A stretch of DNA of 64,000 bases from UBA1926 sp036732005 (GCA_036732005.1 DAINDF010000003.1:248001-312000); one strand, 5' to 3'; shown: positions 1-7,982, counted from the stretch's first letter. The notes: generated by a model from the sequence alone, not told the origin. Translations and numbers: made by a program.

Positions 1-9
1 NNNNNNNNN
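1..9. other. assembly gap (run of N)
   Basis: The first nine bases are N, so the window starts inside or at the edge of a scaffold gap and the gene running leftwards is cut here. Confidence 0.95.
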
Positions 10-236
10 CACGCGTCCACCCCGCCGCCCCCCGGCACGCCCACGATCCGCACACGGTCGGCGTGCGGGATCGACTCCATCGACTCCCGGATCGCCCCCG
101 CCCGCCCAGGCTCGTCCCGCGTCAGGATCGTCACCTCGTGCCCCAGCCCCGCCTGCGCCGCAGCAAGCGCCTTCGGCACCGCGGGCGTGCCCCCGTGCGC
201 CGGGTCGAGGCTCTCCGAGACATGCAGGATCCGCAT
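10..236 (-). CDS. glycosyltransferase family 4 protein, N-terminal part only
   Basis: My reverse-strand translation starts MRILHVSESLDPAHGGTPAV and continues with GHEVTILTRDEP, which is the N-terminal Rossmann half of a GT4-type (GT-B fold) glycosyltransferase: a first beta strand, a glycine-rich loop after SLDPAHGG and a second strand VTIL. Only about 75 residues are present because the gene runs into the N gap. The start at ATG 236 has no Shine-Dalgarno sequence but has a TAGGAT hexamer six bases upstream. It is divergent from the glycosyltransferase at 290 with only 53 bases between starts, so the pair probably shares a control region and a glycan pathway. The acceptor and donor sugars cannot be told. 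Confidence 0.75.
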
Positions 237-242
237 CCGCCG

Positions 243-248
243 ATCCTA
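243..248 (-). promoter_or_regulatory. -10-like hexamer directly before a start codon
   Basis: TAGGAT on the minus strand is followed by six bases (CGGCGG) and then ATG 236. A start site 6-7 bases after the hexamer would put +1 at or beside the ATG, giving a leaderless transcript. No Shine-Dalgarno sequence is present. This is inference from spacing. Confidence 0.4.
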
Positions 249-289
249 CCCCCAAGCCCGTGTACCATGCCGCGCCCAAGGAACGCCCC

Positions 290-1420
290 GTGACCATCCG
301 CGTCGCCATCCAGCAGCCCGCCCTCCCCGCCTACCGGGTCCCGGTCTTCCGCGAACTCGCCTCCCGCCCCGGCCTCGACCCGACGCTCCACTACGCCGAG
401 CAGCCGAACCTCGCCAACGCCGAGCCCGACGGGTTCAACGCCGTCCGCATCGACCAGCGCACCCTCCTCGGCGGGCGGTTCATCCTCGTCCCGCGCCTCT
501 GGTCCCTCGCCTCGCGGAAGCAGGCCGAGGTCCTCGTCGCCTCCTGGAACACGCGCTCCCTCCTCCTCCCCCCCGCGCTCCTCCGCGCCCGCCGCGCCGG
601 GGTCGGCACCGTGCTCTGGGGCCACGGCTTCTCAAAGTCCGAGGGAGCGGGCCGTCGGGGCCTCCGCGACCGCCTCGCCTCCATGGCCGACGCCGTCGCC
701 TTCTACAACCACGCCGCCGCCGAGGCGTTCAAGGCGCGAAACCCCTCCCACCACGGCGTCTTCGTCGCGATCAACAGCCTCGACCAGACCGCGATTCAGC
801 ACGCCCGCGAAGACTGGCTCGCCCGCCCCCACGACCTCGCCGCCTTCCGCGCCGCCAACCGCCTCGACCGGGGCCCCGTCGCCCTGTTCGTTTCCAGGCT
901 CCTCGAAGAGAACCGCGTCGACCTGCTCCTCCACGCCGCCGCGAAGATCCAGGGCCTCACCGTCGCCGTCGTCGGCAAGGGGCCCGATCTCCCAAGGCTC
1001 CAGGCCATCGCCAACGAGCTCGGCATCGCCGACCGCGTCGTCTTCCCGGGCCCCGTCTACGGCGAGCCCGCCATCGCACCCTGGTTCCTCGCCGCCAGCC
1101 TCTTCGTCTACCCCGTCAACATCGGGCTCAGCGCCATGCACGCCCTCGGGTACGGCCTCCCCGTCGTCACCTCCGACAACATCGCGGCCCACAACCCCGA
1201 AATAGAGGCCGTCGAGAACGGCGTCAACGGGGTGCTCTACCGAGACGGTGACACCGACGCGCTCGCCGAAGCCATCCGCGCGGCCATCGCCGACGAACCC
1301 CGCCGCCTCGCCATGGCCGACGCGGCCCGCCGCACGGTCCTCGAACGATTCAATATCCCGACAATGGTCGACGGGCTCGAGGCCGCCATCCGGCACGCCC
1401 ACGCCGCCCACGCACGCTGA
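290..1420 (+). CDS. glycosyltransferase family 4 (group 1) protein
   Basis: This 376-residue protein has the two-domain GT-B layout. The N-terminal domain starts TIRVAIQQPALPAYRVPVF. The C-terminal domain carries FVSRLLEENRVDLLLHA near residue 205, VVGKGPDLPRL near 227 and the donor-site stretch SAMHALGYGLPVVTSDN near 280, which matches the E/S-x7-G region that binds the nucleotide sugar in GT4 enzymes. I chose GTG 290 because AAGGAA lies seven bases before it; an upstream ATG at 260 in the same frame lacks a ribosome site. It would transfer a sugar from a nucleotide donor to a lipid-linked or glycan acceptor at the inner membrane. The divergent partial GT4 gene supports a glycan locus extending to the left. 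Specificity is unknown. Confidence 0.85.
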   Translation: MTIRVAIQQPALPAYRVPVFRELASRPGLDPTLHYAEQPNLANAEPDGFNAVRIDQRTLLGGRFILVPRLWSLASRKQAEVLVASWNTRSLLLPPALLRARRAGVGTVLWGHGFSKSEGAGRRGLRDRLASMADAVAFYNHAAAEAFKARNPSHHGVFVAINSLDQTAIQHAREDWLARPHDLAAFRAANRLDRGPVALFVSRLLEENRVDLLLHAAAKIQGLTVAVVGKGPDLPRLQAIANELGIADRVVFPGPVYGEPAIAPWFLAASLFVYPVNIGLSAMHALGYGLPVVTSDNIAAHNPEIEAVENGVNGVLYRDGDTDALAEAIRAAIADEPRRLAMADAARRTVLERFNIPTMVDGLEAAIRHAHAAHAR

Positions 1421-1456
1421 CAGGTCACAACGAAGCGAACGCGACGCGCCCGAGAC

Positions 1457-2503
1457 TCACCGGTCCGACGGCGCGGGCTCAACGCCCCCGGACGCCTTTA
1501 CCGGCATCGGGCCCGTCCCGAACGGGGCCGCGTCCACCAGGTACGCCCGGCTCAGCACCGGGGGGTCCACCGGGCGATCGCCCTGCACCTCCACGCTCCC
1601 CAGGGCGCCGATCGTGTCCGCCCCCGCGATCGCCTGCCCGAACGCGGTGTACCGACCGTCGAGCGACGCCGTCGCCTCCCGGCTCAGGCAGATGAACACC
1701 TGTGAACCGCCCGAATCCGGGTCGCCCGACCTCGCCATCGAAATCACCCCGAAGTCGTGCAGCAGGTCGGACTTCTCCAGGTCGATCTCGTACCCCGGGC
1801 CACCCGAGCCCGTGCCCGTCGGGTCGCCCACCTGGATCACAAAGCCGGGACGCCCGGCCCGCGCCGGGATGATCCGGTGGAAGATGATGTCGGTGTAATA
1901 CCCCCCCGCCGCCAGGCTCCGGAAGTTGAACGCCGAGTTCGGCGCCTTGTCCGGACGCAGCCGGATCCGGATGTCTCCCATCGTCGTCTCCAACACGACA
2001 TCGCGGTCCACATACGCCCGCAACCCCGAGTAGGTCCGCGGCCGCGGCGCCTGCCCGAGCATCCGCATCCGGTCAGACTCGAACACCGGCATCGAACGCC
2101 TCGGATCGTTCGAGGGCGTCATCGTCTGCGGATCCAACAGCGTGGCCTTGTCCACGCTCACCATCGGATCCAGCACCACCGCCGGCCCCGTCGCCACCCC
2201 GCCCACGAACAACTGTGCATACAGCACCTCGGGTTGCTGCGTCTCCCACAGCACCGGGAAGAGCCCCGCAAGGTCAACCCCGCCGGGCGCCGCCGCCGCC
2301 GTCGCCACCACCTCGCCACCCTCGGGCCGCAGCAGCCTGATCTCGACCTCTCCCCCCGACGCCGAGACCTGCATCGGGATCTTCCGGTTGATCCCGTAGT
2401 ACAGCCGATCAGGCGCCAGCTGCGCCCCGGCGAACGGCGCGAACACAAGCAGGGCGAGCAGACCGGCCAGGCCGACGACGCGACGAGAAACGGGTGTCAT
2501 CAT
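1457..2503 (-). CDS. secreted cyclophilin-type peptidyl-prolyl cis-trans isomerase
   Basis: The 348-residue protein has a signal peptide (VVGLAGLLALLVFAPFAGAQ, residues 9-28) and a C-terminal cyclophilin domain from about 168. Family hallmarks are FHRIIP near 208, the GFVIQVGDPTGTG loop, GSQVFICLS and LDGRYTAFGQ, corresponding to the FHR, QGGD, GSQFFI and LDGkhtvFG motifs. It would catalyse proline isomerisation of exported proteins outside the cytoplasm. Residues 30-150 form a non-catalytic region of unknown role. Starts at GTG 2509, ATG 2503 and ATG 2500 are all possible; I chose 2503 because TAGAGT lies exactly six bases upstream. It is convergent with the glycosyltransferase before it. 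Confidence 0.88.
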   Translation of the reverse strand: MMTPVSRRVVGLAGLLALLVFAPFAGAQLAPDRLYYGINRKIPMQVSASGGEVEIRLLRPEGGEVVATAAAAPGGVDLAGLFPVLWETQQPEVLYAQLFVGGVATGPAVVLDPMVSVDKATLLDPQTMTPSNDPRRSMPVFESDRMRMLGQAPRPRTYSGLRAYVDRDVVLETTMGDIRIRLRPDKAPNSAFNFRSLAAGGYYTDIIFHRIIPARAGRPGFVIQVGDPTGTGSGGPGYEIDLEKSDLLHDFGVISMARSGDPDSGGSQVFICLSREATASLDGRYTAFGQAIAGADTIGALGSVEVQGDRPVDPPVLSRAYLVDAAPFGTGPMPVKASGGVEPAPSDR

Positions 2504-2509
2504 GCACAC

Positions 2510-2515
2510 ACTCTA
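2510..2515 (-). promoter_or_regulatory. -10-like hexamer directly before a start codon
   Basis: TAGAGT on the minus strand is followed by GTGTGC and ATG 2503. The six-base spacing and absence of a Shine-Dalgarno sequence suggest a leaderless start. Inference from spacing only. Confidence 0.4.
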
Positions 2516-2630
2516 CCCGCCGGCCCACCACGCGGTGCGGCCACGGTCGGCGCACGACCACAGCCGCCGCCAAAACCCCTGTCCTTCGTTGATCAAAAGG
2601 CCGCGAGACGCGCCGCCCGGGACGCCGGGC

Positions 2631-3395
2631 TCAGGGGAACAGCGTGTCCCAGAAGCCGCCGTTCTGCACCGGCTGATCCAGGATCCGCCAACCGTCCTCC
2701 CACGACGGGGTGTCGTCGTCCTGAACGGACAGCGCGATGTCCTCGATCACATTGCCGCGATCCAGGAACCAGTCCACCGACATCCCGGCCCGCAGGATGT
2801 TCATCCCCAGCCGGTGGTTGATGTCATCGACCTCCGCGAACCCGTCCGAGATCAACGCGACCGTGTCGTCGAACATATCCAGCCGCGCCTCGCCGTTCGG
2901 GCCGATCCCCCGATACTGGTAGTTCGCCTGGATCTCCCCGGGCGCGCCGGCAAACCGGTCCGTGTACGCCTCGAACGGGTGCGCTCCGGTGTGCGACGGG
3001 CAGTAGAAAATCCGCCCATCCGTCAGGTAGGTCTGGGCAAACAGGTAGCCCATCCCGTCCCACAACGGCAGGTCGTACCCCCGCGTCCGCCCGTCGATCC
3101 GGAGGAACATCGGGTTGGACTCCCACTGCGGCCCGAACCCCAACGCGAACGCGCTGGGCGGCAGCCAGGAATCATTGTCCGTCGCGTACATGTGCATGCC
3201 CAGGCCGACCTGACGCAGGTTCGACTGACAGACAACCCGCTTCGAGGTCTCATGCACCAGCCGCAGCGAGGGCAGCAGCAGCCCGATCAGCACCGCCACC
3301 ACCGCGATCGACACCAGAAGGTCCACGAGCGTAAACCCGCGGCCCCCGCCGCAGCACGCCCCAGAACCCCGGTTCGTTCGCGATGCACCCACCAC
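2631..3395 (-). CDS. type II secretion / type IV pilin-like prepilin (DUF1559-like)
   Basis: The protein (254 residues) has a short positive leader and the prepilin signature G20-FTLVDLLVSIAVVAVLIGLLLPSL, cut between G20 and F21 by a prepilin peptidase. The rest (CQSNLRQVGLGMHMYATDNDSWLPP, IFYCPSHTG, YQYRGIGPNGE) resembles the H-X9-DG/DUF1559 pseudopilins that are multiplied in planctomycetes. Residue +5 of the mature protein is Asp instead of the usual Glu. AGGAG lies just before two consecutive GTG codons (3395 and 3392), and spacing slightly favours 3392. It would be an envelope pseudopilin or substrate; no secretion operon is next to it, so the partner system lies elsewhere. Confidence 0.8.
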   Translation of the reverse strand: MVGASRTNRGSGACCGGGRGFTLVDLLVSIAVVAVLIGLLLPSLRLVHETSKRVVCQSNLRQVGLGMHMYATDNDSWLPPSAFALGFGPQWESNPMFLRIDGRTRGYDLPLWDGMGYLFAQTYLTDGRIFYCPSHTGAHPFEAYTDRFAGAPGEIQANYQYRGIGPNGEARLDMFDDTVALISDGFAEVDDINHRLGMNILRAGMSVDWFLDRGNVIEDIALSVQDDDTPSWEDGWRILDQPVQNGGFWDTLFP

Positions 3396-3682
3396 AAGCT
3401 CCTCGCCGGCCCTTCCCCACGCTCGGGGCAGGCCGCCGCCAGTGTAACGAGAATTCAGCGCCCCTACAACGCGCTGCTCACCCGATCGTAGGCAAATTTC
3501 TCAGATACCCTATCAAAGCACGATCTTTGCAGCCATCGGTCCGGAACCCGAGAATCGACATCTGACACCTGGAATATCGTCTTTGCAAACCCCCGCCTTC
3601 GATTTCTTCTTCCAGCCCGTCTCCTGATTCCCCTGGGGCTCTCCCTTGGTATGCTGCCCGCTCCCGGAGGCCGGCGACCGCG
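3396..3682. other. intergenic, divergent promoter region
   Basis: This 287-bp stretch separates the pseudopilin gene (minus) from the sigma-factor gene (plus). It is AT-richer than its surroundings between about 3480 and 3560. I see no ORF with a plausible product. It holds the candidate -10 for the sigma gene at 3650-3655. Confidence 0.5.
3650..3655 (+). promoter_or_regulatory. candidate -10 element of sigma/anti-sigma operon
   Basis: TATGCT lies 27 bases before ATG 3683, with GGAGG in the leader. No convincing -35 is visible at 17-18 bases. Confidence 0.35.
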
Positions 3683-4294
3683 ATGGCGACGCGCGACGAC
3701 GACATCCCCACCCCCCCCGAATCCGCGGAGAGCCCGGCCTCCCGCGACGAGGATTCGGCCCTGATGACCCGCGTCGCGGCCAACGATCAGGCCGCCATCG
3801 CGGACCTCTACGACCGGTTCGTCCCGCTTGTGTACCGGATGTGTGTCCAGATCCTGCCCACCCGGGCGGAGGCCGAGGACGCCGTGCAGGAGGTCTTCAT
3901 CCGTCTGTGGCGCACAGCGGACCGATACGACCCCGAACGGGCGGCCCTGGTGACCTGGGTGATGCTGATCACACGAAGACACATTGTTGATCGACTTCGA
4001 CGGACCCGCTCCCGGATTTCGACCGTATCGATGGACGAGGGGCAGAGGCCACCGGCGACGGTGTCCCCGGGACCAACCCCCCTCGAACAGGACGAACGCT
4101 TCGGCGCGCTGATGAAGCGCATCGACGCCTTGCCGGAACTTCAACGGACCGTTGTGATCCGTTCGTACTTGGGGGGGCAGACGCTCCGACAGATCAGCGA
4201 GGAACTCAACACCCCGCTCGGCACGATCAAGTCCGCGCTCAGCCGGGCGCTCGTGCGTCTGAGGGAACGCGTCGGCGAGGAAATCACGGGATGA
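3683..4294 (+). CDS. ECF-type RNA polymerase sigma-70 factor
   Basis: The protein is 203 residues, typical of ECF sigma factors. Region 2 (about 40-100) contains LYDRFVPLVYRMC, EAEDAVQEVFIRLWR and the -10-reading helix ALVTWVMLITRRHIVDRLRR. Region 4 (about 135-195) contains LPELQRTVVIRSYLGGQTLRQ and the recognition helix GTIKSALSRALVRLRE. GGAGG precedes ATG 3683. It overlaps the next gene by four bases (ATGA), which is an anti-sigma factor, so the pair is translationally coupled and its activity should be set by release from that membrane partner. The inducing signal is unknown. Confidence 0.93.
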   Translation: MATRDDDIPTPPESAESPASRDEDSALMTRVAANDQAAIADLYDRFVPLVYRMCVQILPTRAEAEDAVQEVFIRLWRTADRYDPERAALVTWVMLITRRHIVDRLRRTRSRISTVSMDEGQRPPATVSPGPTPLEQDERFGALMKRIDALPELQRTVVIRSYLGGQTLRQISEELNTPLGTIKSALSRALVRLRERVGEEITG

Positions 4295-5145
4295 CTGCTC
4301 CGTACGACAACAACCCCGATGGCACCCGCCCCGATGTCGAGGCGATGTCCACCAAGGACCTGCTCGAACAGGCCGTGGTCGACGCGTTCGGCCTCCTGGA
4401 CGACGAGGACAGGCGCGCGTTCGACGCCGCCTTCGGCGCCTCACCCGCGGTGCTGCGCGACCTGATCCGCGCCCAGCAGGCCCACTACGCCGATTGCGGC
4501 GAGATCCTGCCGAACGCGGAGATCCCCCCGGCCCTGCGGGCCAAGGTCCTCGCCCGCCTCCGGGCCGAGATCGACCGCACCGCAACCCCGGCGGCGCCCG
4601 CCCCGGCCCGCGGTGTGACCCACGCGGTCGAGTCCCGCCCGCCCCGCCTGCAACGGGCCCGCCGGGTCAACCCCGCCTGGCGTGTCGCGGCGGTCGCGTT
4701 CTCCGTCGCCGCGGTCGCCCTCGGCGTGCTGCATGTCCAGCTCCGCCGCGAGTTCAACACCGTCCAGGATCGCGCCGGCATCGCCGCCCTCATCGAGGCC
4801 GTCGGCACCGAGCACATCGAAACAACCCTCTTCGACGCGTCGGCCAACCGCTTCCACTTCTCCCCTGTGGGCGAGGTCGGCCGCGCCCGGGCGATGCTGC
4901 TCCACAAGCCCGATTCGGCGGAGGCCAGGCTCTACATCACCAATTTCTCCACCCGGACGCCCTACAAGGTCGTCGTGCTCGACGAGCAGGACAACCCCGT
5001 TGAGACGGTCGCCTCCTTCGAGGCCACCGGCCTGATCAGCGGGGTGAACCTGCCCGTCCGGGGCGGGGGCGAGTTCCGCCTCGCCATCATGACCGACGAG
5101 GCCGAGCCGACGCTCCTGTTCGTCGCCCAGGTCCGTTTTGCCTGA
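4291..5145 (+). CDS. anti-sigma factor, RskA-like, single-pass membrane protein
   Basis: The gene is coupled by ATGA to the ECF sigma gene. The 284-residue product has a cytoplasmic N-terminal part (LLEQAVVDAFGLLDDEDRRAF, typical of the anti-sigma domain that holds the sigma factor), a proline/alanine linker, one transmembrane helix at about 130-149 (WRVAAVAFSVAAVALGVLHV) and a periplasmic domain of about 130 residues. That domain includes a repeat-like beta segment (YITNFSTRTPYKVVVLDEQDNPV) matching the RskA C-terminal family. No zinc-binding HxxxCxxC is visible. It should sequester the sigma factor at the membrane until the periplasmic side is triggered. Confidence 0.85.
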   Translation: MTAPYDNNPDGTRPDVEAMSTKDLLEQAVVDAFGLLDDEDRRAFDAAFGASPAVLRDLIRAQQAHYADCGEILPNAEIPPALRAKVLARLRAEIDRTATPAAPAPARGVTHAVESRPPRLQRARRVNPAWRVAAVAFSVAAVALGVLHVQLRREFNTVQDRAGIAALIEAVGTEHIETTLFDASANRFHFSPVGEVGRARAMLLHKPDSAEARLYITNFSTRTPYKVVVLDEQDNPVETVASFEATGLISGVNLPVRGGGEFRLAIMTDEAEPTLLFVAQVRFA

Positions 5146-5255
5146 GGCGACCCGAACCTGATCCGTCCGGATCTTGCGTCCGAGAACCGGCGCGGGCCCC
5201 CCGGATTCCGGCCCGGCCCGCGGGTTTCTCCCTCGAATTCAACCTCCCGGTCCGC

Positions 5256-5261
5256 TATGCT
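5256..5261 (+). promoter_or_regulatory. candidate -10 element for cysteine-rich protein gene
   Basis: TATGCT lies about 70 bases before ATG 5331. The leader ends in a strong GGAAGGAAAG ribosome site at 5317-5326. No clear -35 is visible. Confidence 0.35.
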
Positions 5262-5330
5262 CTCGGTCGAACCGATCTGAACGATCCCCGAGGCGATCGG
5301 CCTCCTGAAACCCGACGGAAGGAAAGACCC

Positions 5331-5771
5331 ATGGCTCTTGGCAAGGCAATCGCCATCGTCGCCGGCATCGCCCTCGGCGGGGCGGCCGCGTACACCCTCA
5401 CGACCGACTCCTGCCTGCTCGGCTCGTGCGGCACGAAGGACGCCGCGGCCCCGGCCGCCGCCGTCTCGCTCGCCGCCGACGCCGGCAAGACCGAGTGCGC
5501 CCTCTGCCCCAGCCAGGCCGCCGAGCAGACCGCCTGCGCCGCCTCCACCGAGGCGTGCGCCGAGAAGATGGCCGCCTCGGGCTGCTGCAGCGCCGACAAG
5601 GCCGTCGAGGTGACCCAGGTCGCCGCGACCGAGGCCGCCGCCTCGGGCTGCTGCCTCGGCAAGCCCGCCGCCGAGTGCCCCTGCAACGGCGCCTGCACCG
5701 GCGATTGCTCGGACAAGCAGGCCTGCACCGAGGGCGAGAAGCCCGCCGAGCAGGTCGTCAAGAACGACTGA
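5331..5771 (+). CDS. small cysteine-rich membrane-anchored protein of unknown function
   Basis: The product has 146 residues with one N-terminal transmembrane helix (AIAIVAGIALGGAAAYTL, about 6-23). The rest is low-complexity, rich in Ala, Glu and Lys, and holds 15 cysteines, including two ASGCC motifs, ECALC and the cluster AECPCNGACTGDC. The start of the protein (a glycine-rich helix followed by CLLGSC) resembles the beginning of DUF6132-type small membrane proteins; that is a weak likeness. A strong ribosome site (GGAAGGAAAG) and a good terminator at 5795-5822 show a monocistronic gene. The cysteines suggest metal binding or disulfide cross-linking outside the membrane. I do not recognise a function. 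Confidence 0.75.
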   Translation: MALGKAIAIVAGIALGGAAAYTLTTDSCLLGSCGTKDAAAPAAAVSLAADAGKTECALCPSQAAEQTACAASTEACAEKMAASGCCSADKAVEVTQVAATEAAASGCCLGKPAAECPCNGACTGDCSDKQACTEGEKPAEQVVKND

Positions 5772-5794
5772 TCGCGAGCACAACGAACCCACGA

Positions 5795-5822
5795 CCCGGG
5801 GGCCCCGCGCCCCCGGGTTTTT
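5795..5822 (+). terminator. Rho-independent terminator
   Basis: CCCGGGGGC (5795-5803) pairs perfectly with GCCCCCGGG (5809-5817) over a five-base loop and is followed by five T. It lies 23 bases after the stop of the cysteine-rich gene. Confidence 0.85.
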
Positions 5823-5832
5823 CGTGCGCCGA

Positions 5833-5838
5833 TACAGT
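5833..5838 (+). promoter_or_regulatory. -10-like hexamer directly before a start codon
   Basis: TACAGT is followed by seven bases (GCCCCCC) and GTG 5846. It lies just after the terminator at 5795-5822, so a new promoter is expected here. No Shine-Dalgarno sequence is present. Confidence 0.4.
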
Positions 5839-5845
5839 GCCCCCC

Positions 5846-6352
5846 GTGCGGGCGCTGCGACTCGAATCCCCCTCGCTTCTCGCCTGGGTCGACCCGGTGT
5901 TCGCCGGGCTGCTCGACTGCTCTCTCCGTGTCCCGAACGCCCCGCCGCGCCCGCTTCTCGCCCGGGCCCCGGTCGAGGTTGACGACCCGGCCTGGCTCGC
6001 CGCCCGCTTCGAATTCGAATCGCCGCCCACCCCGACCGCCTGGGAGATCCTCGACCGAACCCCTCTCTCCGCGCGGCTCGCCGCCCGCCCCTCATCCGGG
6101 ATGAACCTGGCGATCCGATTCGAACTCACCGCAACCGGCCTGGTGATCGAGCTCGACGCCTCATCCCCCGACGCGCTCCCGCTCGAAGGCCGCTTCCTCG
6201 CCCGCGGCCCCGCGCCCGGGGTTTCGCTCGACCCACACCGGGGGTTCGACGGCGTCGAACACGACGAGGCCGGGTCCGTCGCCGCGTTCGGCCTTGCGCC
6301 CGCGACCTCGCACGCCCTCTCCCTTTCCATGCACCCCGGAGGCCTCCCATGA
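5846..6352 (+). CDS. hypothetical protein, 168 residues
   Basis: This reading frame fills the space between a terminator and the EVE gene and overlaps the EVE start by four bases (ATGA), which supports it as real. The product has no signal peptide or membrane helix and reads as a beta-rich soluble protein (MNLAIRFELTATGLVIELDA). I recognise no domain. GTG 5846 is preferred because a TACAGT hexamer lies seven bases upstream; GTG 5837 is also in frame. The coupling to the EVE gene is the only functional hint. Confidence 0.6.
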   Translation: MRALRLESPSLLAWVDPVFAGLLDCSLRVPNAPPRPLLARAPVEVDDPAWLAARFEFESPPTPTAWEILDRTPLSARLAARPSSGMNLAIRFELTATGLVIELDASSPDALPLEGRFLARGPAPGVSLDPHRGFDGVEHDEAGSVAAFGLAPATSHALSLSMHPGGLP

Positions 6353-6786
6353 CCACCTGGCTGCTCAAGACCGAGCCCGGCGAGTACTCATTCGATGACC
6401 TCGTCCGCGACGGACGGACCACCTGGACCGGCGTCTCCAACCCGGCGGCCCAGCAGGCCATGCGGGCCATGACCACCGGCGACGAGGCCCTCATCTACCA
6501 CACCGGCGCCGAGAAACGCATCGCCGGCCTGGCGGCCGTGGTGCGGGGGGCCTATCCCGACCCCGAGCACCCGGGCCTGACCGCCAAGGGCGACCCGAAG
6601 CGCGTGCTCATCGATCTCTCACCACTCAGACCCGCCACGAAGAACGCGACGCTCGCCGAGATCAAGGCGGACGCCCGCTTCGCGGGTTTCGCCCTCGTCA
6701 CCCAGTCGAGGCTGAGCGCGATGGAGGTCCCGCCGGCGCTCGCCGCGGCGTTGAAGAAGATGGCGGGCCTGTCGAGACAGATCTGA
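6349..6786 (+). CDS. EVE domain-containing protein
   Basis: The 145-residue product is the length of a single EVE domain. It starts TTWLLKTEPGEYSFDDLVRDG and carries WTGVSNPAAQQAMRAM and GDEALIYHTGAEKRIAGLAAV, the conserved features of the thymocyte-nuclear-protein-1/EVE family, which has a PUA-like fold. Family members bind modified bases or nucleotides; the role in bacteria is poorly defined, and many sit near restriction or RNA-modification genes, which is not the case here. GGAGG precedes ATG 6349. It shares an operon with the hypothetical gene before it. Confidence 0.9.
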   Translation: MTTWLLKTEPGEYSFDDLVRDGRTTWTGVSNPAAQQAMRAMTTGDEALIYHTGAEKRIAGLAAVVRGAYPDPEHPGLTAKGDPKRVLIDLSPLRPATKNATLAEIKADARFAGFALVTQSRLSAMEVPPALAAALKKMAGLSRQI

Positions 6787-6835
6787 CTCCTCCGCTTGGA
6801 GCGCACAAACCAGGTGTTTGCAGTACATTCGGATA

Positions 6836-6894
6836 TATCACAAAAATTGGCCGTTTCTGTGAACTCCACTGGAGATGAAGCCGAATATGTGATA
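6836..6894. promoter_or_regulatory. candidate operator region of the toxin-antitoxin operon
   Basis: TATCACA (6836-6842) and TGTGATA (6888-6894) are exact reverse complements 45 bases apart, in an AT-rich stretch upstream of the toxin-antitoxin pair. Both copies have a nearby CGGATAT or CCGAATAT. HigA-type antitoxins usually bind inverted repeats in this position. No confident -35/-10 pair is visible. Confidence 0.4.
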
Positions 6895-6934
6895 CGATGA
6901 GTTGCTGGGAGGGACAACATAGAGGGGTCTCTTG

Positions 6935-7414
6935 ATGGCAACAGACGGGTCAGCGGTAGGGCTGCGGCGTCATGTACTTGAAGGGCAGTATCATGTAAGG
7001 GTCTTTAGCCCTGCGTGGAAGGACGCCGGGAAGTTGTTCGACCATGCACGAGACGCATTCGAGCTGCGACGACATGCTCTGAAGCTTCGTTATTGGCCAG
7101 AGCAAAACCCCGTCAGCGAGGCCGGAAACCTGCTCGATTTGAATTGGTCGTGGGTCAGGTCTCTCAGGGGCACCAATGTGGGCGAACTGCGGATCGATGA
7201 CACAATCGGGAGGCACGACAACCTTCGGGTCATCTTCTACTGCGGGGATCCCGAGAAACCAGACCCGAACAGTCGGAAGCCGATCATCTGGATACTGCAT
7301 GTCATGCAGAAGAAGCGCGATGATTTTTCGAAAGCCAACATCACGATTTTCGACGCCAGAAGAAAACTCGTCGATGAACGGTTCTACAAACACTACGAGC
7401 AGATGAATGGGTAG
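6935..7414 (+). CDS. HigB/RelE-like toxin of a type II toxin-antitoxin pair
   Basis: The 159-residue product ends in a segment with the RelE/HigB layout (DNLRVIFYCGD, then IIWILHVMQKKRDDFSKANI and DARRKLVDERF), where a strand pair is followed by basic residues of the ribosome-dependent mRNA-nuclease active site. The N-terminal half (about 90 residues, FELRRHALKLRYWPEQNPVS) is longer than in classical HigB. AGAGGGG precedes ATG 6935; TTG 6932 is the alternative. It is followed 28 bases later by an HTH antitoxin. Both genes are clearly AT-richer than their neighbours, a sign of transfer. The mRNA-cleavage role is inferred from family resemblance. Confidence 0.65.
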   Translation: MATDGSAVGLRRHVLEGQYHVRVFSPAWKDAGKLFDHARDAFELRRHALKLRYWPEQNPVSEAGNLLDLNWSWVRSLRGTNVGELRIDDTIGRHDNLRVIFYCGDPEKPDPNSRKPIIWILHVMQKKRDDFSKANITIFDARRKLVDERFYKHYEQMNG

Positions 7415-7442
7415 GAGAGCACAGATCGATCGGAGGGCGCTC

Positions 7443-7982
7443 ATGTCAAAGGCTGCATGCCAAAGCGATTCGGAGCGAGTCGAGCACCAGTTGGCTGCCA
7501 AACACTTTGCGTCGCTGTTCAAACGCGCTTATCTTGAAGCCAGCGAGGAGGTGCAGCAGGTGATCGTCAACATGGTTTCTGTCTGCGAAGATCGAGACTC
7601 GTCGCAAGACGAGGTAGAAGCGGCACTTGACACTCTTGTTGAAGCACTCTTCCCGGTTTCAAACAACAAAGACGGGCTTCCGGGCATCGAGATTGGCGAG
7701 CTTCGAGAAATTCAGGATCAGGATACCAAGAAAACCGTCTTGGCGGAACTAGATCTTGAGGAACAGACATTCGCTGAACGCCTTGCTGCGGTACTTGAAA
7801 AGCAGGAGGTATCTCAATCAGATCTGGCGGAGAGGATCGGTGTTGGTCAGCCAGCGATCTCGATGATGCTGGCTCGTAGTTGCCGCCCTCAGCGTCGAAC
7901 CGTTGAGAAAATTGCGGAGGCACTTAATGTGGATCCGGCCGTTCTGTGGCCGACTATCAACTCTATTAGCACATCATCTTGA
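7443..7982 (+). CDS. XRE-family antitoxin (HigA-like)
   Basis: The 179-residue product has a helix-turn-helix at about 115-165 (FAERLAAVLEKQEVSQSDLA, IGVGQPAISMML, RTVEKIAEALNVDPAVLWP). The N-terminal 100 residues are acidic and of unknown fold. CGGAGGG lies five bases before ATG 7443; an upstream ATG at 7407 overlaps the toxin but lacks such a site. The order toxin-then-antitoxin is the HigBA order. It should neutralise the upstream protein and repress the operon through the inverted repeat at 6836-6894. Confidence 0.75.
   Translation: MSKAACQSDSERVEHQLAAKHFASLFKRAYLEASEEVQQVIVNMVSVCEDRDSSQDEVEAALDTLVEALFPVSNNKDGLPGIEIGELREIQDQDTKKTVLAELDLEEQTFAERLAAVLEKQEVSQSDLAERIGVGQPAISMMLARSCRPQRRTVEKIAEALNVDPAVLWPTINSISTSS

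Noticed and set aside
5837..5845. GTG 5837 as start of the hypothetical gene before EVE
   Set aside because: It overlaps the TACAGT hexamer; GTG 5846 fits the same spacing rule as the other leaderless candidates.
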